From NCBI GenBank assembly GCA_947039275.1, contig CAMQYL010000006.1:1-64000 (forward strand): DNA of 64,000 bases. Reading direction: 5' to 3'. Both the position numbers and the translations under genes were made by a program. The notes beneath the pieces were generated by a model that did not search any database, had not been told where the DNA came from, and saw nothing but the letters and a program-made list of their open reading frames with translations. Position 1 is the stretch's first letter. Every line of letters begins with the position of its first letter. Source of the DNA: Amulumruptor sp947039275 (GTDB lineage Bacteria > Bacteroidota > Bacteroidia > Bacteroidales > Muribaculaceae). Positions 17,721 to 26,409 of the stretch are shown here, piece after piece.

Positions 17721-18326
17721 TTACTTAGAATACAACTCGACGATAAGTTGCTCCTTGATGTTTTCGGGGATGTCCTCGCGGGTGGGGACATGGAGGAAGC
17801 GGCCAGCCTTGGCGCTCTCGTCCCACTCGATCCAGGGATACTTGCTGTGGTTGAAACCGGCAAGCGCGTCAGCAATCACCTCAAGCGACTTGGCTTTCTC
17901 GCGGACGGCAACGATGTCGCCGGGCTTAACCTGGTATGAGGGGATGTTGACTACATCGCCGTTGACGGTGATGTGGCGGTGGAGGACAATCTGACGGGCA
18001 GCGGCACGTGTAGGAGCGATGCCCAGACGATATACGACATTGTCGAGACGGCTTTCGAGGAGCTGAAGGAGGAGCTCGCCGGTAATACCTTTCATGCGTG
18101 AAGCCTTCTCGAAGAGGTTGCGGAACTGGCGTTCGAGCACACCGTAGGTGTACTTCGCCTTCTGCTTTTCGCGAAGCTGGACACCATACTCACTGGTCTT
18201 GCGGCGCTTGTTCTGACCGTGCTGACCGGGCGCGTAGTTTTTCTTAGCGAGCACTTTGTCTTCGCCAAAGATGGGTTCACCAAACTTGCGTGCGATTTTG
18301 GATTTAGGTCCTGTGTATCTTGCCAT
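17721..18326 (-). CDS. rpsD: 30S ribosomal protein S4 (zinc-free form)
   Basis: Primary 16S rRNA binder that nucleates 30S assembly and is a known autoregulator of its operon in other bacteria. The N-terminus MARYTGPKSKIARKFGE lacks the Cys cluster of zinc-binding S4 forms. The S4 RNA-binding domain covers about 92-155 (SRLDNVVYRLGIAPTRAAAR). 201 aa. An unusually long 392-bp spacer separates it from rpsK. Confidence 0.98.
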   Translation of the reverse strand: MARYTGPKSKIARKFGEPIFGEDKVLAKKNYAPGQHGQNKRRKTSEYGVQLREKQKAKYTYGVLERQFRNLFEKASRMKGITGELLLQLLESRLDNVVYRLGIAPTRAAARQIVLHRHITVNGDVVNIPSYQVKPGDIVAVREKAKSLEVIADALAGFNHSKYPWIEWDESAKAGRFLHVPTREDIPENIKEQLIVELYSK

Positions 18327-18718
18327 TTTTGATGGGTTGGTTAAGATTTGAGTCTCGTCATCGGCGGATGTGGAAGCCTTGTCGCTTGGGGATTCAGCGG
18401 AGTGCTGCCGGTGCCATTCCTGTCATTACTGTGGTAAAGGATCGTGAGACGGAGTTGCCTTTTAGTGCAGCCGCGACTGCGACAATTAAGAGGATATTTC
18501 TATCAAAGACATGTAATCACGCTCCGCGCATGGTGGCGGTGCGCTGTCGCAGTCATAATTTCACGTTCAAGGCACTTTCGTCGTCTCGATGGTCAGCCGC
18601 TACGCCGCGATGCCAGCTGGGCATCTTGATGGCTTGTGTAGGAGCCCTACCGTCGATGAACGGTCTCAGAAGATATAAATAGGGTTATTTGCTATCTTGT
18701 GAAGAAGATAAGGGGAGA
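18327..18718 (-). other. 392-bp structured spacer between rpsK and rpsD
   Basis: No convincing ORF or Bacteroidota promoter on the minus strand. On that strand GACTGCGACA (18554-18545) can pair with TGTCGCAGTC (18484-18475), a 10-bp perfect stem. It encloses a GCGCA/TGCGC hairpin (18526-18544). GATGCC-CAGCT-GGCATC forms another hairpin. The spacer is at the place where an S4-binding leader would act. That role is inference. Confidence 0.6.
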
Positions 18719-19108
18719 TTAGACGCGGCGACGCTTGGGGGGACGGCAGCCGTTGTGGGGCAGCGGAGTTACGTCCACGATTTCGGTCACTTCGATACCA
18801 GCACCGTGGATGGTACGGATAGCGCTTTCGCGACCGTTGCCGGGTCCTTTGACATAAGCTTTAACCTTGCGGAGGCCGAGATCATATGCTGTCTTGGCAC
18901 AATCCTGAGCTGCCATCTGGGCAGCGTAGGGTGTGTTCTTCTTGCTTCCGCGGAAGCCCATCTTGCCAGCTGACGACCAGGAGATGACCTGACCCTCGCT
19001 GTTGGCTAAGCACACGATAATGTTGTTAAAAGATGAGTGAACGTGAAGCTGGCCGTCTGCGCCGACTTTGACGTTTCTCTTCTTTGCTGCGACTGTCTTT
19101 TTTGCCAT
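18719..19108 (-). CDS. rpsK: 30S ribosomal protein S11
   Basis: Platform protein of the 30S subunit that contacts the mRNA exit region. The family segments GQLHVHSSFNNI, GFRGSKKNTPYAAQ and HNGCRPPKRRRV at the C terminus are present. 129 aa, the usual size. It lies 14 nt after rpsM. Confidence 0.98.
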   Translation of the reverse strand: MAKKTVAAKKRNVKVGADGQLHVHSSFNNIIVCLANSEGQVISWSSAGKMGFRGSKKNTPYAAQMAAQDCAKTAYDLGLRKVKAYVKGPGNGRESAIRTIHGAGIEVTEIVDVTPLPHNGCRPPKRRRV

Positions 19109-19122
19109 GTTGTAATTATGAA

Positions 19123-19503
19123 TTATTTAGTTGCTTTCTTCTTGTTGGCAACGGTCTTCTTGCGACCCTTGCGTGTACGGGCGTTGTTCTTGGTGGACTG
19201 GCCGCGCACGGGAAGTCCGATACGGTGACGGATGCCGCGATAGCAACCGATGTCCATCAGTCGCTTGATATTGAGCTGGATTTCGCTGCGGAGGTCACCC
19301 TCGACCTTGTAGTTGGCCTGGATCACTTCACGTACTTTAGCGGCCTGGTCGTCGGTCCAGTCCATAACTTTGATGTCGCGGGCGACACCAGCCTTGTCAA
19401 GGATAGACTTGGCTGCGCTACGGCCGATGCCGTAGATGTAGGTCAGGGCGATTTCGCCATGCTTATTCTGGGGGAGGTCAACTCCCACGATACGTACTGC
19501 CAT
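19123..19503 (-). CDS. rpsM: 30S ribosomal protein S13
   Basis: Head protein of the 30S subunit that contacts the P-site tRNA and bridges to the 50S. The start MAVRIVGVDLPQNKHGEIAL, the central GCYRGIRHRIGLPVRGQ and the basic tail (RTRKGRKKTVANKKKATK) are characteristic. 126 aa. Confidence 0.98.
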   Translation of the reverse strand: MAVRIVGVDLPQNKHGEIALTYIYGIGRSAAKSILDKAGVARDIKVMDWTDDQAAKVREVIQANYKVEGDLRSEIQLNIKRLMDIGCYRGIRHRIGLPVRGQSTKNNARTRKGRKKTVANKKKATK

Positions 19504-19543
19504 ATTTACTTAGCTATGAAAATATTTTGCAAAAGTAATAAAA

Positions 19544-19660
19544 TTATCCTTGACGTTGCTTGTTTTTAGGATTCTTTTTGTTAATCACGTACAAGCGGCC
19601 TTTGCGACGAACGATCTTGTCGTCAGCGCTGCGCTTCTTGATTGAGGCTCTTACTTTCAT
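19544..19660 (-). CDS. rpmJ: 50S ribosomal protein L36, zinc-free (C-minus) form
   Basis: A 38-residue protein read from the ATG at 19660 to the TAA at 19544. It begins MKVRASIKKRSADDK and ends NKKNPKNKQRQG. The usual zinc ligands (CxxC, C, H) are replaced by Ser, Asp, Asn and Asn, so it is the zinc-independent form. Its place between infA and rpsM is the standard one. Confidence 0.96.
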   Translation of the reverse strand: MKVRASIKKRSADDKIVRRKGRLYVINKKNPKNKQRQG

Positions 19661-19737
19661 TGTGTATATTACGGTTGTAAGTGTTAGATTGATCTGTGGG
19701 GTATGCGTTTTATGGCTTTTGCGCCGTCTGTGACGGG

Positions 19738-19956
19738 TTATTTGTAGCGGAACGCGATACGTCCTTTGGAAAGGTCGTAGGGTGACATCTCCACTCTGAC
19801 GCGGTCACCGGGGAGAATCTTGATGTAGTGCATGCGCATCTTGCCCGAGATGTGGGCTGTGATTTCATGTCCGTTTTCAAGTTCGACGCGGAACATTGCG
19901 TTACTGAGTGATTCGACTATCACGCCGTCTTGTTCGATTGCTGCTTGTTTTGCCAT
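19738..19956 (-). CDS. infA: Translation initiation factor IF-1
   Basis: Binds the 30S A site during initiation. A single OB-fold of 72 aa with MFRVELENGHEITAHISGKMR and ILPGDRVRVEMSPYDLSKGRI, both near-invariant in the family. It lies 95 nt downstream of map and 77 nt before rpmJ. Confidence 0.98.
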   Translation of the reverse strand: MAKQAAIEQDGVIVESLSNAMFRVELENGHEITAHISGKMRMHYIKILPGDRVRVEMSPYDLSKGRIAFRYK

Positions 19957-20051
19957 AAATTGCGTTGTGGGCTTGCGCCCGGTTATGTTTTTTGTGGGGT
20001 AATGTTTAGTTTCTGTGATGCTGCCGGCTGTTTTGCCAAGGGAGGATGTGA

Positions 20052-20834
20052 TCAGATGAATCTGTCACCGAGTGCCTGATGTATCGGCTCAAAGGTGGTC
20101 AACACGCGGGTCTCGCCATCAATGATAGCCACAGTGTGCTCATAATGGGCAGATGGCTTGCGGTCACGCGTGGTGCATGTCCAGCCGTCATGGCCTATCA
20201 CGATGTTACGTGAGCCGAGATTGATCATCGGTTCGATACAGATGCACATGCCGTTTTTGATGACGGGTCCGGTGCCTCGACGTCCGTAGTTGGGGACTTC
20301 GGGGTCTTCGTGCATCTTGCGTCCTATGCCATGGCCACACATCTCGCGGACGACGGAGTAACCGCGGCGTTCGCAATATGTCTGCACGGCGTTGGAGATG
20401 TCACCTATGCGACGTCCCTCGCGGCATGCCTCGATGCCTACGTAGAGGCTCTCTTTGGTGGTGCGGAGCAGCTGCATCACTTTCTCGTCGACATCGCCCA
20501 CGGGAAATGTGTAGCACATGTCGCCGTTGAATCCGTCAAGTTCCACCACAGTGTCTATACCGACGATATCACCCTCCTGCAAGGTATAGGGACCAGGAAA
20601 TCCGTGGACCACAACCTCGTTGACTTCGATGCACAGGGTGGCGGGGAAGCCCCCGTAGCCGAGGCAGGCGGGTTTGCCGCCGTTGTCGAGCATATATTCG
20701 CGTGCGACGTTGTCAAGCTTGCGGGTAGTCACTCCCGGGGCGACCCACTTGGCAACTTCGCCAAGTGTGTCGCTCACGAGTGTGCAAGCTGCCTGCATCT
20801 TCTGCATCTCTTCAGGTGTCTTCAGAAATATCAT
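20052..20834 (-). CDS. map: Methionine aminopeptidase, type I
   Basis: Removes the initiator Met from nascent proteins after deformylation (def is at 54110). The five metal ligands are visible in order: two Asp in GIDTVVELDGFNGDMCYTF, His in GHGIGRKMHEDP, Glu in CIEPMINLG and Glu in YEHTVAI. 260 aa. It follows secY by 71 nt, the standard place in the spc cluster. Confidence 0.97.
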   Translation of the reverse strand: MIFLKTPEEMQKMQAACTLVSDTLGEVAKWVAPGVTTRKLDNVAREYMLDNGGKPACLGYGGFPATLCIEVNEVVVHGFPGPYTLQEGDIVGIDTVVELDGFNGDMCYTFPVGDVDEKVMQLLRTTKESLYVGIEACREGRRIGDISNAVQTYCERRGYSVVREMCGHGIGRKMHEDPEVPNYGRRGTGPVIKNGMCICIEPMINLGSRNIVIGHDGWTCTTRDRKPSAHYEHTVAIIDGETRVLTTFEPIHQALGDRFI

Positions 20835-20905
20835 AATGAGCAGTTAATGGGGATGATTTGTCAGGTTGATGTATCTGTAATGTTATCTATCGACGGATGC
20901 CGGAA

Positions 20906-22258
20906 TCAATATGCACTGCCTGTGGTGCGACCCTTGATTTTGCCGTCCTTCATCAGACCGTCATAGTGGTGCATCATCAGGTGGCTCTCGATCTGCTGGA
21001 GGGTGTCAAGCACTACTCCGACGAGAATCAGCAGAGATGTGCCTCCGAAGAACTGTGCGAAGTTCTGGCTGATGCCGAAGAAACGTGCGAAAGCCGGGAG
21101 GATGGCAACTATGCCGAGGAATATAGAGCCGGGGAGGGTGATGCGTGACATGATACTGTCGAGGTATTCAGCTGTCTTCTTGCCGGGCTTGACGCCGGGG
21201 ATGAAGCCGTTGTTGCGCTTCATGTCCTCAGCCATCTGCTGCGGGCGCACTGTGATGGCAGTGTAGAAGTAGGTGAATGCGACAATCATCAGGAAGTAGA
21301 CGAGATTGTACCAGAATCCGTTGATGTCACTGAACGCAGCGAAGAAGCCGCGTGTGGCATCGCCTGCTGAGCCGAATCCGGCGATGGTGATGGGGATGAA
21401 CATAATCGCCTGGGCGAAGATGATAGGCATCACGCCTGCCGCATTGACCTTGAGGGGGATGTACTGGCGAGCTCCGCCATACTGCTTGTTGCCGACGATG
21501 CGCTTCGCATACTGCACGGGGACTTTACGTGTACCCTGCACGAGCAGCACTGCACCGATGGTGACAGCGAAGAGGAGCAGAAGCTCGATGATGAACATCA
21601 CCAGACCGCCCTGACTGCCGGTAGAACCCGGGAGACGGCTTGTGAACTCGTAGAACAACGCTCCCGGGAGACGGGCGATGATACCTACGAGGATGATGAA
21701 GCTGATACCGTTGCCGATACCGCGGTCAGTGATGCGCTCGCCGAGCCACATGATGAACATGGAGCCGGCTGCGAGTATGACGGTCAGGTAGACGATGCTC
21801 CAGAAGCCGAGGGCAGCCATGCCGCCGGCGCTGGTTACCTGCACGTTGAGGTTGACCAGATAAGCAGGACCCTGGAGGAGCAGAATCAGCACTGTCAGAT
21901 AACGGGTGTACTGATTGAGCTTCTGGCGTCCGCTCTCGCCCTCACGCTGCATCTTCTGGAACGAAGGGAGCACCATGCCGAGAAGCTGTATCACGATCGA
22001 AGCCGTGATATAGGGCATGATACCGAGGGCGAAGATCGAGGCCTGGCTGAAAGCACCGCCCGAGAACATGTCGAGGAGCTGCATCAGACCGCTCTTGTTG
22101 GTGAAGCGGCTGAGAGCCTCGAGATCCTCAGGACGGATGCCGGGAAGCACCACGTAGCAACCCAGGCGGTAGATAAGTACCAGCAGCAGGGTCACCAGCA
22201 GGCGCTTGCGCAGCTCCTCGATGGTCCATATGTTTTTAACTGTTTGGATAAAACTCAT
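20906..22258 (-). CDS. secY: Protein translocase subunit SecY
   Basis: Channel-forming subunit of the Sec translocon in the inner membrane. 450 aa with about ten membrane segments. The early plug region (GGAFSQASIFALGIMPYITASI) and LNQYTRYLT are typical. It starts 14 nt after rplO. It provides the export route for the many signal-peptide proteins in this window and cooperates with YidC (59134). Confidence 0.98.
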   Translation of the reverse strand: MSFIQTVKNIWTIEELRKRLLVTLLLVLIYRLGCYVVLPGIRPEDLEALSRFTNKSGLMQLLDMFSGGAFSQASIFALGIMPYITASIVIQLLGMVLPSFQKMQREGESGRQKLNQYTRYLTVLILLLQGPAYLVNLNVQVTSAGGMAALGFWSIVYLTVILAAGSMFIMWLGERITDRGIGNGISFIILVGIIARLPGALFYEFTSRLPGSTGSQGGLVMFIIELLLLFAVTIGAVLLVQGTRKVPVQYAKRIVGNKQYGGARQYIPLKVNAAGVMPIIFAQAIMFIPITIAGFGSAGDATRGFFAAFSDINGFWYNLVYFLMIVAFTYFYTAITVRPQQMAEDMKRNNGFIPGVKPGKKTAEYLDSIMSRITLPGSIFLGIVAILPAFARFFGISQNFAQFFGGTSLLILVGVVLDTLQQIESHLMMHHYDGLMKDGKIKGRTTGSAY

Positions 22259-22272
22259 CGGGGGTGGAGGTA

Positions 22273-22719
22273 TTAGATTTTCGTTACCGAGCCTCCGGCA
22301 GCCTCGATGGCAGCCTGAGCGGCAGCCGAGAATGCGTTTGCCTCGACAGCGAGTTTGTGAGAGATAGTGCCGTTTGCGAGGATTTTGACAAGCTGACGGC
22401 GGTTGATGAAGCCGGCTTCGCGGAGCTCTTCGATACCGATCTTTTCAAGGTTCTTGGCTGCAGCGAGCTCTTCGAGAGTGCTGAGATTGATAGCCTTGTA
22501 CTCGACACGGTTGATGTTCTTGAAACCGAACTTGGGCAGACGGCGCTGGAGAGGCATCTGACCACCTTCAAAACCGATCTTGCGTGAATAGCCTGAACGA
22601 GACTTCGCGCCCTTGTGGCCGCGGGTAGATGTGCCGCCTTTGCCTGAGCCGGGACCACGACCGATGCGGGTCTTGCGGGTGACAGAACCAACGGCAGGTT
22701 TGAGATTGCTTAAGTCCAT
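22273..22719 (-). CDS. rplO: 50S ribosomal protein L15
   Basis: Late-assembly 23S rRNA-binding protein. The Gly/Arg-rich N-terminus (RKTRIGRGPGSGKGGTSTRGHKG, about 16-38) threads into rRNA. GFEGGQMPLQRRLPKFGF is diagnostic. 148 aa. Confidence 0.98.
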   Translation of the reverse strand: MDLSNLKPAVGSVTRKTRIGRGPGSGKGGTSTRGHKGAKSRSGYSRKIGFEGGQMPLQRRLPKFGFKNINRVEYKAINLSTLEELAAAKNLEKIGIEELREAGFINRRQLVKILANGTISHKLAVEANAFSAAAQAAIEAAGGSVTKI

Positions 22720-22750
22720 AACTTTTAGTTAATGTTTTGCGGGGTTAAAC

Positions 22751-22930
22751 TTATACGTTGGTTACTTCTACGAGGTGGCGAACACGGTTGACCATGCCTC
22801 GGATAGAGGGGGTGTCCTCTTTGATGACCGAGTGGTGCATCTTGTGGATGCCAAGGGCGTCAAGGGTCTCTTTCTGCACCTTGGGAGCCTTGATGCGGCT
22901 CTTTATCTGTGTGATTTTAATCTGTGCCAT
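22751..22930 (-). CDS. rpmD: 50S ribosomal protein L30
   Basis: 59 aa, read from the ATG at 22930 to the TAA at 22751. It starts MAQIKITQIKSRIKAPK and contains LGIHKMHHSVIKEDTPSIRG, matching the L30 ferredoxin-like fold. It sits between rpsE and rplO, the standard order. Confidence 0.96.
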   Translation of the reverse strand: MAQIKITQIKSRIKAPKVQKETLDALGIHKMHHSVIKEDTPSIRGMVNRVRHLVEVTNV

Positions 22931-23053
22931 GATTGAGATGGTGGGTTAGAGAGGAGAGTGATTATAAATCAATGGTGTGGGGTGGAGGATTCCGCCGCCC
23001 ACCCTGTCCGCGCCTGACGGGGCGGACAGGGCGAAGTGCGGATGGTTCCTTTA

Positions 23054-23572
23054 TCAGCCGTGGAACACCTTATCGAGTGATACTCCGCGGTTCTGAGCCA
23101 CCTGTGCCGGAGAGCGGAGCTCGCCGAGGGCTTCGATGGTTGCCTTGACGAGGTTGTGGGGGTTAGACGAGCCCTTAGACTTGGCAAGGACGTCGGTGAT
23201 ACCCACGCTCTCGAGCACGGCACGCATAGCACCACCAGCCTTTACACCGGTACCCTGACCGGCAGGCTTGAGGATTACGCGAGAGCCGCCGAACTTGGCT
23301 TCCTGCTCGTGGGGGATGGTGCCCTTGTGGACGGGGACACGGATAAGGTTTTTCTTGGCAGCCTCCACGCCCTTGGCGATGGCGGCTGTCACTTCATTGG
23401 CTTTGCCGAGACCCCAGCCTACGATGCCGTCTTCGTTGCCGACTACGACGATCGCTGCGAAGGTGAATGTACGGCCGCCCTTGGTGACCTTGGTCACACG
23501 ATTGATGGCTACAAGGCGATCCTTGAGCTCGATATCGTTGGTTGATTTAACGCGGTTGTTCTTGTTTGCCAT
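23054..23572 (-). CDS. rpsE: 30S ribosomal protein S5
   Basis: Small-subunit protein that affects decoding accuracy. It has an N-terminal double-stranded-RNA-binding fold (LKDRLVAINRVTKVTKGGR) and a C-terminal domain with RVILKPAGQGTGVKAGGAMR. 172 aa. A 123-nt GC-rich gap separates it from rpmD; it contains CGCCCACCCTGTCCGCGCC and its near-complement. Confidence 0.98.
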   Translation of the reverse strand: MANKNNRVKSTNDIELKDRLVAINRVTKVTKGGRTFTFAAIVVVGNEDGIVGWGLGKANEVTAAIAKGVEAAKKNLIRVPVHKGTIPHEQEAKFGGSRVILKPAGQGTGVKAGGAMRAVLESVGITDVLAKSKGSSNPHNLVKATIEALGELRSPAQVAQNRGVSLDKVFHG

Positions 23573-23580
23573 GATTCTGA

Positions 23581-23922
23581 TTAGAATTTGAGGCCACCGT
23601 TGCGGGCGGCGTCTGCCAATGATTTAACTCGTCCGTGGAACAGGTAACCGTTGCGGTCGAAGACCACTTCGGAGATACCGGCTTCAAGGGCTTTCTTAGC
23701 GATAGATTCGCCCACTTTAGCAGCGATTTCGGACTTGTTGCCCTCGGCGATGCCTTTAGACGATGCAGAGACGATGGTCTTGCCTGCGAGGTCGTCGACG
23801 AGCTGGACATAGATCTGCTTGTTGCTGCGGAACACGGTCATGCGCGGACGAGCAGCGGTGCCTGAGATGCGGCCGCGGATGCGGGCCTTGATCTTATTGC
23901 GGCGTTGTATCTTGGAAAACAT
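23581..23922 (-). CDS. rplR: 50S ribosomal protein L18
   Basis: Binds 5S rRNA and helps attach it to the 50S subunit. KARIRGRISGTAARPRMTVFRSNKQIYVQL near the N-terminus and the C-terminal DRNGYLFHGRVKSLADAAR are the family signatures. 113 aa. Confidence 0.98.
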   Translation of the reverse strand: MFSKIQRRNKIKARIRGRISGTAARPRMTVFRSNKQIYVQLVDDLAGKTIVSASSKGIAEGNKSEIAAKVGESIAKKALEAGISEVVFDRNGYLFHGRVKSLADAARNGGLKF

Positions 23923-23961
23923 ATGATCAGTTCAATGTTGTGTGGTGAGTGGTATGGTTGA

Positions 23962-24516
23962 TTACTTGGCGCTTGCCGATTTGCCAGACTTGCGGCGGAT
24001 AACTTCACCGACAAACTTGATACCTTTACCCTTGTAGGGCTCGGGCTTGCGGAGGCTGCGGATTTTGGCGCAAACCTGACCGAGGAGCTGCTTGTCGTCG
24101 CTCTCGAGGATGATGAGCGGGTTTTTGTTACGTTCGCTCTTAGCCTCAACCTTGACTTCGGGGGGAAGCTTGAGGTAGATGGCGTGAGAGTATCCGAGCG
24201 AGAGCTCGAGTACCTGGCCTGTGGCTGCGGCGCGGTAACCTACGCCGACGAGTTCCATCTCCTTGCGATAGCCTTCGCTTACGCCCACTACCATGTTGTG
24301 GATGAGGGCGCGGTAGAGGCCGTGCTGGGCGCGGTGCTCGCGGTCGTCGGTAGGACGGGTCAGTACCACTTCGTTGTTCTCGACCTTGATATCGAGGTCG
24401 GGGTTGACTTTCTGAGTGAGGGTGCCCTTGGGACCCTTGACGGTTACAGTGTCGCCGCTGACTGTTACAGTCACACCGGCGGGAATGGCGATGGGTGCTT
24501 TACCTATACGTGACAT
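23962..24516 (-). CDS. rplF: 50S ribosomal protein L6
   Basis: 23S rRNA-binding protein near the factor-binding site. Two related domains, with MSRIGKAPIAIPAGVTV at the start and GYSHAIYLKLPPEV and PEPYKGKGIKFVGEVIRRK later. 184 aa, normal. Confidence 0.98.
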   Translation of the reverse strand: MSRIGKAPIAIPAGVTVTVSGDTVTVKGPKGTLTQKVNPDLDIKVENNEVVLTRPTDDREHRAQHGLYRALIHNMVVGVSEGYRKEMELVGVGYRAAATGQVLELSLGYSHAIYLKLPPEVKVEAKSERNKNPLIILESDDKQLLGQVCAKIRSLRKPEPYKGKGIKFVGEVIRRKSGKSASAK

Positions 24517-24536
24517 TACTCTTCAGGGTTTAAAGG

Positions 24537-24935
24537 TTAATAGATATAGCAGAGCACTTCGCCGCCTATCTTGAGCTCCTGGGCCTTCTTGTTGGTCATG
24601 ACGCCCTTAGAAGTAGAGAGGATGGCGATGCCTAAACCGTTTAACACTCGGGGCATGTCCTTGTAGCCGGTGTACTGGCGCAAACCGGGACGTGACACGC
24701 GCTTGAGACCCTTGATGGCGTTGACCTTGTCAACGGGGTCGTACTTCAGGGCGATCTTGATCACACCTGCGGGGGTCTCACCCTCTATAAACTTGTAGTT
24801 AAGTATATAGCCTTGTTCGAAGAGAATCTTGGTGATCTCTTTCTTCAAGTTTGAGGCAGGCACCTCGACAACTCGGTGGTTGGCTTTGATGGCGTTCCTC
24901 AATCTTGTCAGATAATCTGCTATAGGATCGGTCAT
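24537..24935 (-). CDS. rpsH: 30S ribosomal protein S8
   Basis: Primary 16S rRNA binder and, in E. coli, translational repressor of the spc operon. It starts MTDPIADYLTRLRNA and ends with STSKGVMTNKKAQELKIGGEVLCYIY. 132 aa. It is preceded on its strand by an unusual 243-bp spacer after rpsN. Confidence 0.98.
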   Translation of the reverse strand: MTDPIADYLTRLRNAIKANHRVVEVPASNLKKEITKILFEQGYILNYKFIEGETPAGVIKIALKYDPVDKVNAIKGLKRVSRPGLRQYTGYKDMPRVLNGLGIAILSTSKGVMTNKKAQELKIGGEVLCYIY

Positions 24936-25178
24936 TGTTGTGTGGATTGTTTAAATTGATTCGGCTCATTCCGAACAATATTCAAATATTCACGCTTGCC
25001 GCGCGGCCTCCAAGCAAGCCGAAGGCCTCGTGGCCGGGGAGAGAGGGAGAGGTGGCAGCGTGACAGATGACGTATTGCCGGTAATACTTGGTCAGATGAG
25101 CACTTGATTCAAAAAGAGAGGTTGGACGATTAAATCTTGGTGTCTCGGTTGAAGGGGTTTGCTACTATCGAGCGTGTA
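24936..25178 (-). other. 243-bp spacer between rpsN and rpsH
   Basis: No ORF, and no promoter of the local consensus. A GC-rich block at about 24993-25036 can fold (GCTTG/CAAGC, GGCC/GGCC). The neighbouring genes in this array mostly lie 8-60 nt apart. The place matches where S8 binds its operon mRNA in E. coli, though there the site overlaps rplE. Any such role here is inference. Confidence 0.5.
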
Positions 25179-25448
25179 TTACCAGCTTGCCTTCTTGACG
25201 CCGGGGATCAGACCGGCAGATGCCATTTCGCGGAACTGGATACGAGAGATGCCAAACTGGCGCATGTATCCTTTGGGACGGCCGGTGATGGAGCAGCGGT
25301 TGTGAAGACGCACGCTTGAGGCGTTCTTGGGAAGCTTCTGGAGGCCTTCGTAGTCACCGGCTTCCTTGAGGGCAGCCTTCTTGGCGGCATACTTGGCTAC
25401 GAGCTTCGCGCGCTTCACCTCGCGGGCTTTCATTGATTCTTTTGCCAT
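25179..25448 (-). CDS. rpsN: 30S ribosomal protein S14, zinc-free form
   Basis: Head protein of the 30S subunit. The 89-aa length and the absence of CxxC pairs mark the zinc-independent type. RLHNRCSITGRPKGYMRQFGISRIQFRE is diagnostic. It lies 38 nt after rplE. Confidence 0.97.
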   Translation of the reverse strand: MAKESMKAREVKRAKLVAKYAAKKAALKEAGDYEGLQKLPKNASSVRLHNRCSITGRPKGYMRQFGISRIQFREMASAGLIPGVKKASW

Positions 25449-25486
25449 ATTCTTGTAAGATGTTGGGGTCTTAAGGATTGGGGTGA

Positions 25487-26035
25487 TTACTTGTTGGCGT
25501 TCTTGAAGGGCAGACCGAAAGCCTTGAGCAGTGCATAGCCCTCCTCGTCGGTGTTGGCTGAAGTCACGAAAGTGATGTTCATGCCGAGAAGCTTGGAGAT
25601 GCTGTCAATGTTGATTTCGGGGAAGATGATCTGCTCTGTGATGCCGAGGGTGTAGTTGCCACGGCCGTCGAGCTTGCCGTCGATACCCTTGAAGTCACGG
25701 ATACGGGGCAGAGCCACGCGCACGAGACGCTCGAGGAACTCGTACATGCGCTCGCGACGGAGTGTCACGCGCACGCCGATGGGCATTTTCTTTCGCACCT
25801 TGAAGTTAGAGATGTCCTTGCGTGAGAGGGTTGCCACTGCTTTCTGACCTGTGATGGCTGTAAGCTCGTTGATGGCAGTCTCGATGATCTTCTTGTCCTG
25901 TGTAGCCTGTCCGAGGCCCTGATTGATGACAATCTTCTCAAGGCGGGGAACCTGCATCACTGTAGAGTAGTTGAACTCCTTGGTGAGCGCGGGGACGATG
26001 CGCTCCTTATAGTCTTTGCTGAGTGTTGTCTCCAT
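25487..26035 (-). CDS. rplE: 50S ribosomal protein L5
   Basis: Binds 5S rRNA and contacts P-site tRNA. Contains QVPRLEKIVINQGLGQATQD and RRERMYEFLERLVRVALPRIRDFKG. 182 aa. Its ATG shares one base with the stop of rplX. Confidence 0.98.
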   Translation of the reverse strand: METTLSKDYKERIVPALTKEFNYSTVMQVPRLEKIVINQGLGQATQDKKIIETAINELTAITGQKAVATLSRKDISNFKVRKKMPIGVRVTLRRERMYEFLERLVRVALPRIRDFKGIDGKLDGRGNYTLGITEQIIFPEINIDSISKLLGMNITFVTSANTDEEGYALLKAFGLPFKNANK

Positions 26036-26355
26036 TATTTGATCTCCTGTCCTGATTTCTTGGCGTAACGTACTAACTTGCCGTTGGCGTCGACACGGCG
26101 GCCGATGCGGGTGGGCTTACCTGTCTTGGGGTCGACGAGTGCCAGATTGGAGATGTTGATAGGTGCCTCCATCTTGATAAGGCCGCCCTGGGGGTGCTTT
26201 GCACTGGGCTTTGTGGCCTTAGTCACGATGTTAACTCCCTCAACGATGGCACGATTCTTGTCGCGAATCACCTTGAGGACGCGGCCAGTGGTGCCACGGT
26301 CGTCGCCGGAGATCACGATGACATTGTCGTCTTTCTTTATCTTGATCTTGCTCAT
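26035..26355 (-). CDS. rplX: 50S ribosomal protein L24
   Basis: Assembly-initiator protein with a KOW motif: DNVIVISGDDRGTTGRVLKV. The segment KHPQGGLIKMEAPINISNLALVD follows. 106 aa. It overlaps rplE by one base (stop/start). Confidence 0.98.
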   Translation of the reverse strand: MSKIKIKKDDNVIVISGDDRGTTGRVLKVIRDKNRAIVEGVNIVTKATKPSAKHPQGGLIKMEAPINISNLALVDPKTGKPTRIGRRVDANGKLVRYAKKSGQEIK

Positions 26356-26409
26356 TGTTGTTGATGTCGATTGAGTTTGTCGTTGTTAAGAGTGAAGATG
26401 TAAGGGGTA

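Noticed and set aside
18320..18682. 120-codon frame on the + strand across the rpsK-rpsD spacer
   Set aside because: No signal, domain, promoter or start context; its codon use is unlike its neighbours and it begins inside rpsD. The spacer is better explained as non-coding.
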